A stretch of 64,000 bases of DNA from VRUE01 sp963774405 (GTDB lineage Bacteria > Actinomycetota > Thermoleophilia > Solirubrobacterales > 70-9), in NCBI GenBank assembly GCA_963774405.1, contig CAVZEV010000009.1, forward strand, positions 124,001-188,000. The letters are read 5' to 3'. Positions within the stretch are counted from its first letter, which is position 1; every line of letters starts with the position of its first letter. Positions 9,052 through 17,498 of this stretch are shown piece after piece. The notes under the pieces were generated by a model. The model did no database searches. It was given only the letters and a program-made list of their open reading frames with translations, and was not told the DNA's origin. The position numbers were made by a program, and so were the translations under genes.

Positions 9052-9801
9052 TTGGTCCAGGCGGCGTTGGTGGCGTTGCCGGCCCCGCGGCGGCGACCAG
9101 GGTGGATTGACCGCCTAAGCAGTCCTTGGTGGGCGTTGGTGCCGGCGCTCTCGATCGCCGTGGTGATTGGGGCGATCGAAATCGCCCCGGGCTCGGCGGA
9201 CGCGCTCACCTACATCGCCCTGGTCGCCGTTCCTCCACTCGCCGCCTACGCGCTCGCGGAGCTGGTGCGGGGGTCGCGCCCGACCTGGGCCCTGGCCGCA
9301 GTGGCGCTCTTTGCGCTCGCCTGGGCCGCGCCGCGCTCGCTCGCCGGTGAGGCAGCGGCGACGGCGCTCTCGGGGCTCGCCTGCGTGACCCTGGGTTGGC
9401 TGCTCGTCTGCGCCGTGCCGGCGCGGTGGCTGCGCCTAGGGGTCTACGCGATGGCCCTGATCGACACCGTCTACGTCTCAGCGGACCTGCTGCAGGGACC
9501 GAACGCGGTGCTCAATGCGGCTGCGCCCGCCGCCGGCCTGCCACAGCTCCAGGCCGTCCATTTCGGCTCGGCCGTGATGGGCTTCGGCGACCTCTTTGTA
9601 GCCGCGTTGGTTGGCTGCCTGCTCGCGGCCGACGGGCCTGAAGCGTGTCGATATGTCACGAAAACGGCCCGTCGGCAGCTTTATGCGGCGGCGCTGGTGG
9701 GGGGGTTGGCGCTGACGGTCGATCTGCTGTTCTTTGCCGTCGACGAGCTGCCGGCGACCGTTCCGGTCGCGCTTGCCTTGGCGCTGGTACAGAGGCGCTG
9801 A
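9052..9801 (+). CDS. Multi-pass membrane protein of unknown function
   Basis: 249 residues with about seven hydrophobic segments separated by short charged loops. I do not recognise a family or any catalytic motif. The segments include SPWWALVPALSIAVVIGAIE and LYAAALVGGLALTVDLLFF. Residues near 193-208 (DGPEACRYVTKTARR) are encoded by the palindrome at 9628-9676 and form a cytoplasmic-looking loop between two membrane helices, a place that tolerates insertion. The start is uncertain: the frame is open back to the guaA stop region and I used the start at 9052. The stop lies inside a hairpin at 9799-9836. Confidence 0.6.
   Translation: MVQAALVALPAPRRRPGWIDRLSSPWWALVPALSIAVVIGAIEIAPGSADALTYIALVAVPPLAAYALAELVRGSRPTWALAAVALFALAWAAPRSLAGEAAATALSGLACVTLGWLLVCAVPARWLRLGVYAMALIDTVYVSADLLQGPNAVLNAAAPAAGLPQLQAVHFGSAVMGFGDLFVAALVGCLLAADGPEACRYVTKTARRQLYAAALVGGLALTVDLLFFAVDELPATVPVALALALVQRR
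9628..9676. repeat. Palindromic element, family C, in frame in a membrane protein gene
   Basis: Perfect 11-base arms (9628-9638 and 9666-9676) enclose the centre CGTGTCGATATGTCACG. The same centre, with T for G, occurs in the element at 28684-28740, whose arms differ. The coding frame passes through it without a stop. Confidence 0.85.
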
Positions 9802-9836
9802 TCGATTGACCGCCCTATGAGTGGGTCAATCGATCA
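9799..9836. terminator. Hairpin between convergent genes, probable bidirectional terminator
   Basis: Perfect 13-base arms TGATCGATTGACC / GGTCAATCGATCA with a 12-base loop. The left arm begins exactly at the TGA stop of the membrane protein gene, and the opposing M23 peptidase gene ends at 9855. There is no clear T-run, so termination is inferred from position and stem strength. Confidence 0.65.
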
Positions 9837-9854
9837 ACCGTCAGTGACCTTGAG

Positions 9855-10796
9855 TCAGCTGTAGCGGTCCCACTTTTCGAGATAGGGCAGGGGGTCGATC
9901 GGGCTGCCGCCCTCATACCAACCTGGTGCTGTCCAGATCTCGAAGTGGAGGTGGCAACCGACGGCGTCGCCGGTGTCGCCGACGACCCCGATCGGCTGCC
10001 CGGTGCGGACCGCTTCGCCGGTCTTCAGCGGCGAGGGTTCGGCCAGGTGCGCGTACATGAAGTCGAATCCGGTGCCCTTGCCGTCGATCACGATGTAGTT
10101 GCCGGCGGCGCTCTGGAAGCCGGCGTACTGGACCGTGCCGCCGCGGGCGGCGACCAGCGGCGTGCCGCAGGCCGCCATCGTGTCCTGGCCCTCGTGGGTG
10201 TGGCCGGAGCGCGGGGCGCCGAAGCGACCCGCGCCCATCGCGAACTCATGCTTGCCGAGGATCGGGAAGGCGTAGCCGTAGAGCGCGAAGCCGAGGCTGA
10301 ACGAGCGGCTCGACGATGCCCGGGCGGCGACTTCAGCGCCACCCTGGGGCTCGATGCGGAAGCTGTAGCGGCCGTTGCGGGCCGGGCGACCTTCGTTCGT
10401 CGTGCCGTCCCAGCGGATCCTCACCTTGGCGCCCGGTTCGACGTCGTTGCGGTAGAAGCTGCGCACGACTTCCCCGCTTGCGCCGACGACGTCGATCTGC
10501 AGGTCGTTCTGCGGCTGGCTGCTGCCGATCGCGAAGCGCAGGCTCGGGTAGCGGTAGCCGTAGAAGAAGGACTTGTGCGGCGTCGTCTTGGCGAAGACGA
10601 TGCTGAGCGCGCCGGCGCTGGGCGCTTCGCTCGACGGTGCGCCGCTTGGGCTGCCGCTCGGCGTCCTCGTGCCGGCAGCGGTTCCCGCTCCGCCGGTCCC
10701 CGCCGCCGCGTTTGCGGCAAGGCAGAGCAGCAGCGCGATCGCCGCGAATGTGAGTGAAACTCCCGCCAACCAAGGCCGGGGCCTGTTGCTTGCCAC
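9855..10796 (-). CDS. Secreted M23 (LytM) family peptidase
   Basis: 313 residues, GTG start behind GAGAGGGAC. A signal peptide or membrane anchor occupies about 1-33, then a Gly/Ser/Pro-rich linker. A FlgD-like Ig fold (about 65-150) follows, with RIRWDGTTNEGRPARNGRYSF split across strands. The M23 endopeptidase domain comes last. The zinc ligands are visible in HEGQD and HLHFEIW. It would cut peptidoglycan cross-bridges outside the cell. Expression is probably set by the c-di-AMP riboswitch in its leader, a known arrangement for wall hydrolases in actinobacteria. Confidence 0.92.
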   Translation of the reverse strand: MASNRPRPWLAGVSLTFAAIALLLCLAANAAAGTGGAGTAAGTRTPSGSPSGAPSSEAPSAGALSIVFAKTTPHKSFFYGYRYPSLRFAIGSSQPQNDLQIDVVGASGEVVRSFYRNDVEPGAKVRIRWDGTTNEGRPARNGRYSFRIEPQGGAEVAARASSSRSFSLGFALYGYAFPILGKHEFAMGAGRFGAPRSGHTHEGQDTMAACGTPLVAARGGTVQYAGFQSAAGNYIVIDGKGTGFDFMYAHLAEPSPLKTGEAVRTGQPIGVVGDTGDAVGCHLHFEIWTAPGWYEGGSPIDPLPYLEKWDRYS

Positions 10797-10812
10797 GTCC
10801 CTCTCTTTCGTT

Positions 10813-10962
10813 CGCCTACGGAGTTAGCTGTCGGGCTCGCGCTGAAAGAGATGCGCTACGACCTTTTCGGCCGATTCGCCCCTGGAACCTGCAACGGTTC
10901 CTGCGGTTCCTCCGCTCCCGGCCACCATGTGCGGCTGGGATTAGGCACTTATTGGCGGCGCA
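10813..10962 (-). promoter_or_regulatory. c-di-AMP (ydaO/yuaA) riboswitch in the M23 peptidase leader
   Basis: Read on the minus strand, the leader holds the conserved blocks of the ydaO class in the right order: TGCCTAATCCC, GGAACCG, GGGGCGAATC (10882-10873), CCCGACAGCTAAC (10835-10823) and GTAGGCG (10819-10813), which can pair with the upstream CGCC. A TATACT box at 10967-10962 lies just upstream, as expected for the promoter. This class binds cyclic di-AMP and usually switches expression off when the ligand is high. Found by eye; a covariance model would settle it. Confidence 0.85.
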
Positions 10963-11050
10963 GTATAGACAGGACCACGGGCGCCTACGCCGATGCGGCT
11001 TGGCGGCTATCATGCCGGAGCCGCTGGGCGCTGCCCGCGGCTTTTCTCTG

Positions 11051-11485
11051 ATGAAAACCTTTGTCGCCACCCCCGCCAACCGCCAGCGAGACTGGTACGT
11101 CGTCGACGCCGAGGGCCAGACCCTGGGTCGGCTGGCGACCCGGATCGCCGACGCCCTGCGCGGCAAGCGCAAGCCCGAGTACACGCCGCATTGCGACACC
11201 GGCGACTTCATCGTCGTGATCAACGCGGAGAAAATTCGCGTCACCGGCGACAAGCTGAACCAGAAGCGCTACTGGCGCCACAGCGGCTACCCGGGCGGGA
11301 TCAAGTCGCGGACCCTGGCCGAGATGCTCGACCGCCGCCCCGAGGAGGTCATCCGCAAGGCCGTGAAGGGGATGCTGCCGCGCAACCGCCTCGCCCGCCA
11401 GCAGCTGACCAAGTTGAAGGTGTATGCAGGCCCTGATCACCCTCACGCCGCGCAGCAACCTAAACCGATGGAGATACAGACTTGA
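11051..11485 (+). CDS. rplM: 50S ribosomal protein L13
   Basis: 144 residues, the normal L13 length. The start MKTFVATPANRQRDWYVVDA, then GRLATRIADALRGK, DFIVVINAEKIRVTG and the C-terminal GMLPRNRLARQQLTKLKVYAG are all diagnostic. A longer open frame runs upstream, but the ATG at 11051 fits the family start. It binds 23S rRNA early in 50S assembly. The stop overlaps the TTG of rpsI, giving the usual rplM-rpsI operon. The promoter must lie in the roughly 90 bases divergent from the riboswitch promoter. Confidence 0.97.
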   Translation: MKTFVATPANRQRDWYVVDAEGQTLGRLATRIADALRGKRKPEYTPHCDTGDFIVVINAEKIRVTGDKLNQKRYWRHSGYPGGIKSRTLAEMLDRRPEEVIRKAVKGMLPRNRLARQQLTKLKVYAGPDHPHAAQQPKPMEIQT

Positions 11486-12318
11486 TCGACGACGAGAACC
11501 AGAAGGACGAGGCCACTTCGGGGCAGGACCAGGCGGATCAGCCGGCGGGTCCTGTCGCGGGGGAGGACTCCTCGTCCTCGCAAGCTGCGGGCGAGGAGCC
11601 CACCCCCGCACCACCCGCTGGAGATGCGTCTGAGTCCAGCGACGAGGCGCCATCGGCTGAGGCTGAGGCCGCTGAGGAGCCCGTTGCCGAGGAGGCTGCT
11701 CCGGAGCCGGAGCCTGAGAAGCCGGCCGCCGAGGAGAAGAAGAAGGACGTCATTCCCGGGGCTGACCTGGAGCCGATTGCGGTTGAGCCGGAGGAGCGGC
11801 CGCTCAGTGCTGAGGAGCAGGCTCGCAAGGAAGCCGAAGAGGAAGAGCGGGCCAAACGCGAGGCCGCCCTTACCGGCGAGGGTGAGGAGGAGCCGAGCGC
11901 TGCTTCTCGCGCGCCGGCGAAGATGGAGGGCGACGCCCGCTACCTCGCCACCGGCAAGCGTAAGACCGCGATCGCCCGCGTCACCCTGCTGCCCGGCAGC
12001 GGCAAGGTTGAGATCAACAATCGGGCGCTGGAGGAGTTCTTCCCGCGGCCTCTGCACCAAACGACGGCGCTGCAGCCGTTGACGATCACCGGTTACGAGG
12101 GCAGCGTCGACGTCCGCGTCCGCGTCCACGGCGGCGGCATCAGCGGCCAGGCCGGCGCGGTTCGCCACGGCATCGCCCGGGCGCTGACCGAGGTCGACCC
12201 GGAGCTGCGCGGCGAGCTCAAGCGCCGCGGCTTCCTGACCCGCGATGCGCGGGCCAAGGAGCGCAAGAAGGCCGGGCTCAAGAAGGCGCGCAAGCGGCCG
12301 CAGTTCTCGAAGCGCTAG
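11482..12318 (+). CDS. rpsI: 30S ribosomal protein S9 with a long acidic N-terminal extension
   Basis: 278 residues against about 130 for S9. The S9 domain is residues 153-278 (ARYLATGKRKTAIARV, GGGISGQAGAVRHGIARAL, ending in the conserved KKARKRPQFSKR tail that reaches the P site). Residues 1-150 are low complexity, rich in Glu, Ala and Pro, and strongly acidic. Part of that region matches a palindromic element also present in guaA. Actinobacterial S9 often carries a short acidic extension, but this one is unusually long. TTG start overlaps the rplM stop; a later start is possible but none is favoured by a clear ribosome site. Confidence 0.93.
   Translation: MIDDENQKDEATSGQDQADQPAGPVAGEDSSSSQAAGEEPTPAPPAGDASESSDEAPSAEAEAAEEPVAEEAAPEPEPEKPAAEEKKKDVIPGADLEPIAVEPEERPLSAEEQARKEAEEEERAKREAALTGEGEEEPSAASRAPAKMEGDARYLATGKRKTAIARVTLLPGSGKVEINNRALEEFFPRPLHQTTALQPLTITGYEGSVDVRVRVHGGGISGQAGAVRHGIARALTEVDPELRGELKRRGFLTRDARAKERKKAGLKKARKRPQFSKR
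11543..11609. repeat. Probable palindromic element, family E, in frame in rpsI
   Basis: Arms at 11557-11574 and 11592-11609 match at 16 of 18 positions. The preceding 16-mer CGGCGGGTCCTGTCGC is identical to guaA 7379-7394 and read in the same frame. The arms are weaker than in other elements, and the biased Glu/Pro coding could create partial symmetry by chance. Confidence 0.5.
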
Positions 12319-12326
12319 GCGGCGGC

Positions 12327-13640
12327 TTGGCGAGCGGGCGCAAGCTCTTCGGAACCGACGGGGTCCGGGGAGAGGCCGGAACCTTCCTTACAGCAGAGCT
12401 GGCGACCGCGCTGGGCAAGGCCGCGGCGGCGGCGCTCAAGGCCGAGCGCCCGCAGGTGCTGATCGTCCGCGACACGCGCGAGTCGGGGCCGATGCTCGAG
12501 GCGGCGCTGGCCGCCGGGATCGCCGCCGCCGGGGGGGACGCGCTGCTCGGCGGTGTGCTGCCGACGCCCGCCGCGGCGGTGCTGGTCAAGCGGCTTGGGC
12601 TCGACCTCGCCGCGGTCGTCTCGGCCTCGCACAACCCCTACCGAGACAACGGGATCAAGTTCTTCTCCGCGCAGGGCACCAAGCTCGACGATGAGGCCGA
12701 GGCGCGGATCGAGGCGCTGCTCGACGCCGCGGGCGACGCCGCCGAGCCCGGCCGGGTCCGCGAGCTGAACGGCGGCCTCGAGGACTACCTGCGGGCGCTG
12801 CAGGCCGCCTTCCCGCTCGACCTCTCCGGCCTCCACGTGATGCTCGACTGCGCCAACGGCGCCACCTTCCGCGCCGGCCCGGCGATCTTCGAGCGGCTCG
12901 GCGCCACGGTCGAGACGATCGGCACCGAGCCGGACGGGCGCAACATCAACGAGGGCTGCGGCTCCACCCACCTCGAGCACCTCGCCGCCGCGGTCGCCGG
13001 CTCCGCGGCGACGATCGGCTTCGCCTTCGACGGCGACGGCGATCGGGTGCTCGCCGTCGACGGCGCCGGCCGCACTCACGACGGCGACGAGCTGATCGCC
13101 CTGATCGCGCGCGGGATGTCCGGCCGCGGCGAGCTGCCCGGTGGCGTCGCCGTCACCGTGATGAGCAACTACGGCTTCCACCAAGCGATGGAGCGGGCCG
13201 AGATCGAGGTCGCGATCACCAACGTCGGCGACCGCTACGTGCTCGACGAGCTGCGCGAGCGCGGCTGGGCGCTCGGCGGCGAGCAGTCCGGTCACATCAT
13301 CGACACCCGCATCGTCGCCACCGGCGACGGCATCGCCGCCGCCCTGGCGACGATCCGCGAGCTCGGCGGCGGCGACCTCGCCACGGTCGAGGCGATGGAG
13401 AAGCTGCCGCAGACCCTGGTCAACGTCGAGGTGGCCGACCGCGAGGCGATCGCCGGCGCCAAGCCGGTCTGGGAGGCCGTCGAGCGCGAGGAGGAAGCGC
13501 TCGCGGGCCGCGGCCGCGTGCTCCTGCGCCCCTCCGGCACCGAGCCGCTGGTGCGGGTGATGGTCGAGGCCCCCACCGCCGAGGAGGCCGACTCGGTATG
13601 CGAGCGGCTTGTCACCCTGGTCCGCCAAGAGCTGGCCTGA
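12327..13640 (+). CDS. glmM: Phosphoglucosamine mutase
   Basis: 437 residues. Interconverts glucosamine-6-P and glucosamine-1-P for UDP-GlcNAc and peptidoglycan. The start KLFGTDGVRG, the phosphoserine loop SASHNPYRDNGIK, the metal loop FDGDGDR, the sugar loop GGEQSGHI and the C-terminal phosphate loop RPSGTEPLVRVM are all in order. TTG start nine bases after rpsI. Upstream of glmS, completing the common rplM-rpsI-glmM-glmS arrangement. Confidence 0.97.
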   Translation: MASGRKLFGTDGVRGEAGTFLTAELATALGKAAAAALKAERPQVLIVRDTRESGPMLEAALAAGIAAAGGDALLGGVLPTPAAAVLVKRLGLDLAAVVSASHNPYRDNGIKFFSAQGTKLDDEAEARIEALLDAAGDAAEPGRVRELNGGLEDYLRALQAAFPLDLSGLHVMLDCANGATFRAGPAIFERLGATVETIGTEPDGRNINEGCGSTHLEHLAAAVAGSAATIGFAFDGDGDRVLAVDGAGRTHDGDELIALIARGMSGRGELPGGVAVTVMSNYGFHQAMERAEIEVAITNVGDRYVLDELRERGWALGGEQSGHIIDTRIVATGDGIAAALATIRELGGGDLATVEAMEKLPQTLVNVEVADREAIAGAKPVWEAVEREEEALAGRGRVLLRPSGTEPLVRVMVEAPTAEEADSVCERLVTLVRQELA

Positions 13641-13670
13641 GCGCGCGGTCTCTACCCTTAATCGCCTCCT

Positions 13671-15530
13671 ATGTGCGGAATCGTTGGATACGTCGGCGCT
13701 CGCCCCTGCCTGGACCTCCTGGTCGCCGGTCTCGAGAAGCTCGAGTACCGCGGCTATGACTCGGCCGGGATCTCGGTCATCGACGACGGCCGGATCGACA
13801 GCGTGCGCGCCGTCGGCAACCTCGACAACCTGCGCGCCGCGGTCGCCGAGCAGGCCGAGGGCGGCGGTGGCGTCGCGGTCGCGACCTCCGACGCGACGAC
13901 CGGCGTCGCCCACACCCGCTGGGCCACCCACGGGCGCGTCACCGAGGAGAACGCCCACCCGCACGGCGACTGCACGGACCGCATCCACATCGTCCTCAAC
14001 GGCATCGTCGAGAACCACGCCGAGCTGCGCCGCGAGCTCGGCGAGCAGGGCCACCACTTCAGCTCCGAGACCGACGCCGAGATCGTCTCCCATCTGATCG
14101 AGCGCAACTACGAGGGCGACCTCACCGCCGCGGTGCGGAAGTCCTTCGCCGAGCTGCGCGGCCACTACGCCTTCGTCGCCATGCACGCCGATGAGCCCGG
14201 CCGGCTGGTCGGCGCCCGCAAGGAGTGCCCGCTGGTCGCCGGGGTCGGCGAGGGCGAGGCCTTCCTCGCCTCGGCGATCCCCGCCTTCCTCGCCCAGACG
14301 CGCCAGGCGGTGGCGATCGAAAACGACGAGATCGTCAGCATCGACGCCGGCGGGGTGACGATCACCGACGCCGCCGGGAACCCGGTCGAGCGCGCCCCCG
14401 AAGAGATCTCCTGGGACGAGGCCGCCGCCGAGAAGGACGGCTATGAGACCTTCATGCTGAAGGAGATCCACGAACAGGCCGACGCCGTCGCCGAGACGAT
14501 CGCCGACCGCCTGCCCGACGACGAGGGGGTCGACCTCTCCGAACTCGAGCTCGACGACGAGTACCTGCGCAGCGTGCAGCGGATCGTGATCGTCGCCTGC
14601 GGCACCTCCTACCACGCCGGCCTGGTCGGCCGCTACGCGATCGAGGAGTGGGCGCGGGTGCCGGTCGAGATGGACGTCGCCTCGGAGTACCGCTACCGCA
14701 ATCCGGTGATCGGCAAGCACGACCTGGTGATCGGCATCACCCAGTCGGGCGAGACGGCCGACACCCTGGCGGCGATGCGGCTGGCCCGCGAGAACGGCGC
14801 CAGGGTGCTGGCGGTGACCAACGTGATGGGCAGCCAGGCGACCCGCGACGCCGACACCGTCCTCTACACCCGCGCCGGGCCCGAGGTCAGCGTCGCCGCG
14901 ACCAAGACCTTCGTCGCCCAGGTCGCCTCGATGTACCTGCTCGGCCTGCGCCTGGCCGAAGCACGGGGCACGATGCCGGCGCCGCGGATCGCCGAGCTGG
15001 TTGCCGAGCTGAAGTCGATCCCCTCCAAGATCGACGCCACGATCGCCGCCGGCGAAGGCCCGGCGCGCGAGATCGCCGCCGCCCAGGCCGAGCACGAGTT
15101 CTTCCTCTACCTCGGCCGCCACATCGGCCTGCCGGTCTGCCTCGAGGGCGCGCTGAAGCTGAAGGAGATCTCCTATATCCCGACCGACGCCTACGCGGCG
15201 GGGGAGATGAAGCACGGGCCGATCGCGCTGCTCGACGAGTCGACGCCGGTGATCTGCGTCGCCACCGACAGCCCGGTGCTCGACAAGGTGCTCTCCAACG
15301 TCGAAGAGGTGCGCGCCCGCGGCGCCGAGACGATCGCGATTGTCACCGAGGGTGACGAGCAGGCCGCTGCCGTTGCCGATCAGGTCGTCGAGGTTGCCCG
15401 TACCGACTGGATCCTGCAACCGATCCTCGCGATCCTGCCGCTGCAGCTGATCGCCTACGAAATCGCCCGCGCCCGCGGCCTCAACGTCGACCAGCCGCGC
15501 AACCTGGCCAAGACCGTGACTGTCGAGTAG
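13671..15530 (+). CDS. glmS: Glutamine-fructose-6-phosphate aminotransferase (isomerising)
   Basis: 619 residues. Makes glucosamine-6-P from fructose-6-P and glutamine, the first committed step of amino-sugar synthesis. The glutaminase domain starts with the nucleophile Cys2 (MCGIVGYVG) and has THGRVTEENAHPH. Two SIS domains follow, with ACGTSYHAG and TQSGETADT, and the end reads DQPRNLAKTVTVE. ATG start 30 bases after glmM. No glmS ribozyme-like leader is visible in that gap. Confidence 0.97.
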   Translation: MCGIVGYVGARPCLDLLVAGLEKLEYRGYDSAGISVIDDGRIDSVRAVGNLDNLRAAVAEQAEGGGGVAVATSDATTGVAHTRWATHGRVTEENAHPHGDCTDRIHIVLNGIVENHAELRRELGEQGHHFSSETDAEIVSHLIERNYEGDLTAAVRKSFAELRGHYAFVAMHADEPGRLVGARKECPLVAGVGEGEAFLASAIPAFLAQTRQAVAIENDEIVSIDAGGVTITDAAGNPVERAPEEISWDEAAAEKDGYETFMLKEIHEQADAVAETIADRLPDDEGVDLSELELDDEYLRSVQRIVIVACGTSYHAGLVGRYAIEEWARVPVEMDVASEYRYRNPVIGKHDLVIGITQSGETADTLAAMRLARENGARVLAVTNVMGSQATRDADTVLYTRAGPEVSVAATKTFVAQVASMYLLGLRLAEARGTMPAPRIAELVAELKSIPSKIDATIAAGEGPAREIAAAQAEHEFFLYLGRHIGLPVCLEGALKLKEISYIPTDAYAAGEMKHGPIALLDESTPVICVATDSPVLDKVLSNVEEVRARGAETIAIVTEGDEQAAAVADQVVEVARTDWILQPILAILPLQLIAYEIARARGLNVDQPRNLAKTVTVE

Positions 15531-15559
15531 GCGAAGTCCCGCTACTCTTTCTCGCCAGT

Positions 15560-17122
15560 ATGGTCAAGATCCGTTACTCCATTCCCGTCGTAGCCGCGGT
15601 TGTGGCGCTCCTCGTCGCGGGCTGCGGCGGCAGCAGCAGCTCTTCCGGCGGCTCGGAACTGGCCAACCTCGCCCCGCCCGGCACGCTCGTCTTCGTCGAA
15701 GCCCAGCTGCAGCCGAAGGGCGAACTGCAGCAGAACACCGACTCGGTGGCGAAGTCCTTCACCGGCGGCGAAGGACTGGGCGCCTTCGTCATCTCCGAAC
15801 TGGAAGGCTCGGCGCGCCAGGACGGCGAATCGCTCGACTTCGCCACGGAAATCGAACCGTGGCTCGGCGAAAAGGGCGGTGTGGCCTTCGAACACCTCGA
15901 AGGCGGCGAACTCTCCGAACCGCTGATCGCGGTCGAGACCAGCAACGCCTCCGCTGCCCAGGCCTTCATCGACAAACGGGCCAAGCAGGGCAAGAAGCCG
16001 TCAAAGGGCGTCACCTACGAAGGCGTTGAATTCAAGGTCGGCGGCGCCGAAGACAACGCGGTCGGCATGATCGGCGAAACCGTCGTCCTCGCCCAGAGCG
16101 AAAAGGAATTCAAAGCGGCCGTCGATGCCTCGAAGGGCGAATCGCTCGGCGGCGAAGATCGCTTCCAGAAGGCGATCGCCAACGCCTCGAACGGCAGCCT
16201 CGCCGACATCTACCTCGACCTTGGCGGGATCATCGCGCAGTCCGAAAACGACGAAACGGCAGCTCAGGCCAAGGGAGTGCTGCAATCGGCGGGCATCGAC
16301 CCGAGCGAAGCGACAGCGGTCGCCAGCGTCATTCCCCAGTCAAACCAGATCCTGGTCGACCTGAGCAGTGAACTGGACGGCCAGGAAGCCCCGGCCGGCG
16401 ACGCCTCGAAGCTGCTCGGCTCGCTTCCGGCGAGCTCCTTCGCCGCCTTCTCCACCGCCGAATTCAACGAGCAGCTGGAAGAAGCGATCGACAATCTCGA
16501 CGAAGAAGGCATCCCACCCGATCTCAAGCCCGGCGAACTGAAGAGCAGCCTCGAACAGGCCGGGATCAACCTCGACAAGATTGCCGAATCGCTCGAAGAA
16601 GCCGCCGTCTTCGCCGAAGGCAGCAGCCGCGACAGCCTCACCGGCGCCATGGTCGTGACCAGCAAGTCGGGCGAAGCCGCCGAAGCGATTGCCAGCCTCG
16701 GCACCCTGCTGAGAGCCGCCAAGGTCCCCGGTGTCACCGCGGTCAGCGGCAAGGCGAGTGGTTTCTCGGTCCGCAGCAGCACGCTCGGTCGCAAGCCGAT
16801 CGTCGTCGTCGCCAAGGAAAAGCGAATCGCGATCGGCTACGGCCTGGCCCCGGCCCTGGCCGTCCTCAACGGCGGCTCGGGGGCGACGCTGGAAGGCACC
16901 TCCGCCTACAAGGCGGCGGTCTCGGCCCTCGGCAAGACGCCGATCAGCGCCTACGTCGACGGCCCGGCGGCGCTGAGTCTCGCCGAATCGCTCGTGCCGC
17001 GCTCGAAGACCGACTTCTGGAAAGCCGTCCCCTACCTGAAGAAGATCACCTACATCGGTGTCGGCAGGGGCTCCAGCGACGAAGTCGCGACCGCGAAGCT
17101 GATCGCGGGCATCGGCAAATAG
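15560..17122 (+). CDS. DUF3352-type secreted lipoprotein
   Basis: 520 residues. The N-terminus is a lipoprotein signal with lipobox LLVAGC, followed by a Gly/Ser linker, so the mature protein should be tethered outside the membrane. The rest alternates short strands and helices with repeated patterns such as PPGTLVFVEAQLQP and LPASSFAAFSTAEF. These are typical of the DUF3352 family common in actinobacteria, whose function is unknown. Glutamate is encoded almost entirely by GAA here, whereas flanking glmS and acpS use GAG. It sits between wall-precursor and fatty-acid genes, but no shared role is proved. Confidence 0.8.
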   Translation: MVKIRYSIPVVAAVVALLVAGCGGSSSSSGGSELANLAPPGTLVFVEAQLQPKGELQQNTDSVAKSFTGGEGLGAFVISELEGSARQDGESLDFATEIEPWLGEKGGVAFEHLEGGELSEPLIAVETSNASAAQAFIDKRAKQGKKPSKGVTYEGVEFKVGGAEDNAVGMIGETVVLAQSEKEFKAAVDASKGESLGGEDRFQKAIANASNGSLADIYLDLGGIIAQSENDETAAQAKGVLQSAGIDPSEATAVASVIPQSNQILVDLSSELDGQEAPAGDASKLLGSLPASSFAAFSTAEFNEQLEEAIDNLDEEGIPPDLKPGELKSSLEQAGINLDKIAESLEEAAVFAEGSSRDSLTGAMVVTSKSGEAAEAIASLGTLLRAAKVPGVTAVSGKASGFSVRSSTLGRKPIVVVAKEKRIAIGYGLAPALAVLNGGSGATLEGTSAYKAAVSALGKTPISAYVDGPAALSLAESLVPRSKTDFWKAVPYLKKITYIGVGRGSSDEVATAKLIAGIGK

Positions 17123-17129
17123 GCGGTCG

Positions 17130-17498
17130 ATGAGCTCGGGCGTCGGGATTGACCTGCTCGAGATCGACCGCCTCGAGCGAGCGCTCGAGCGCCACCCGCG
17201 GCTGGCCGAGCGCGTCTTCACTTGCGCCGAGCGCGACTACGCCGAGGCGCGGGCGCGGCCGGCGCGCCACCTGGCGGCCCGCTTTGCCGCCAAGGAGGCG
17301 GTGGTCAAGGCGCTCGGTCTCGGCGGCGGCTTCGGGCTGGGGCAGATCGAGGTGGTCGCGGGCGAGCCGCCGACCGTGAAGCTCGCCGGCCGTGCCGCCG
17401 AGGCGGCGGCGGGGCGGCGCGTCGAGGTCTCGCTGACCCACTCGCGCGACTTTGCGGCCGCGGTCGCCGTTGTTCAAGATCAGGTCAGGCTGAGCTGA
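17130..17498 (+). CDS. acpS: Holo-[acyl-carrier-protein] synthase
   Basis: 122 residues, normal for AcpS. It moves phosphopantetheine from CoA to apo-ACP. GVGIDLLEIDRLERAL carries the metal-binding Asp, and RHLAARFAAKEAVVKALG carries the second ligand Glu. VSLTHSRDFAAAVAVV closes the fold. ATG start 8 bases after the DUF3352 gene. Its last 19 bases overlap the end of the convergent fic gene. Downstream nnr and alr complete an arrangement often seen in actinobacteria, with fic inserted between. Confidence 0.95.
   Translation: MSSGVGIDLLEIDRLERALERHPRLAERVFTCAERDYAEARARPARHLAARFAAKEAVVKALGLGGGFGLGQIEVVAGEPPTVKLAGRAAEAAAGRRVEVSLTHSRDFAAAVAVVQDQVRLS

Noticed and set aside
13641..13670. glmS ribozyme upstream of glmS
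   Set aside because: The gap to glmM is only 30 bases, too short for the ribozyme.
12315..15419. A 1034-codon open frame on the minus strand over glmM and glmS
   Set aside because: It is a shadow of two well-recognised plus-strand genes. Long antisense frames are expected where third positions are nearly all G or C, and its product has no family character.
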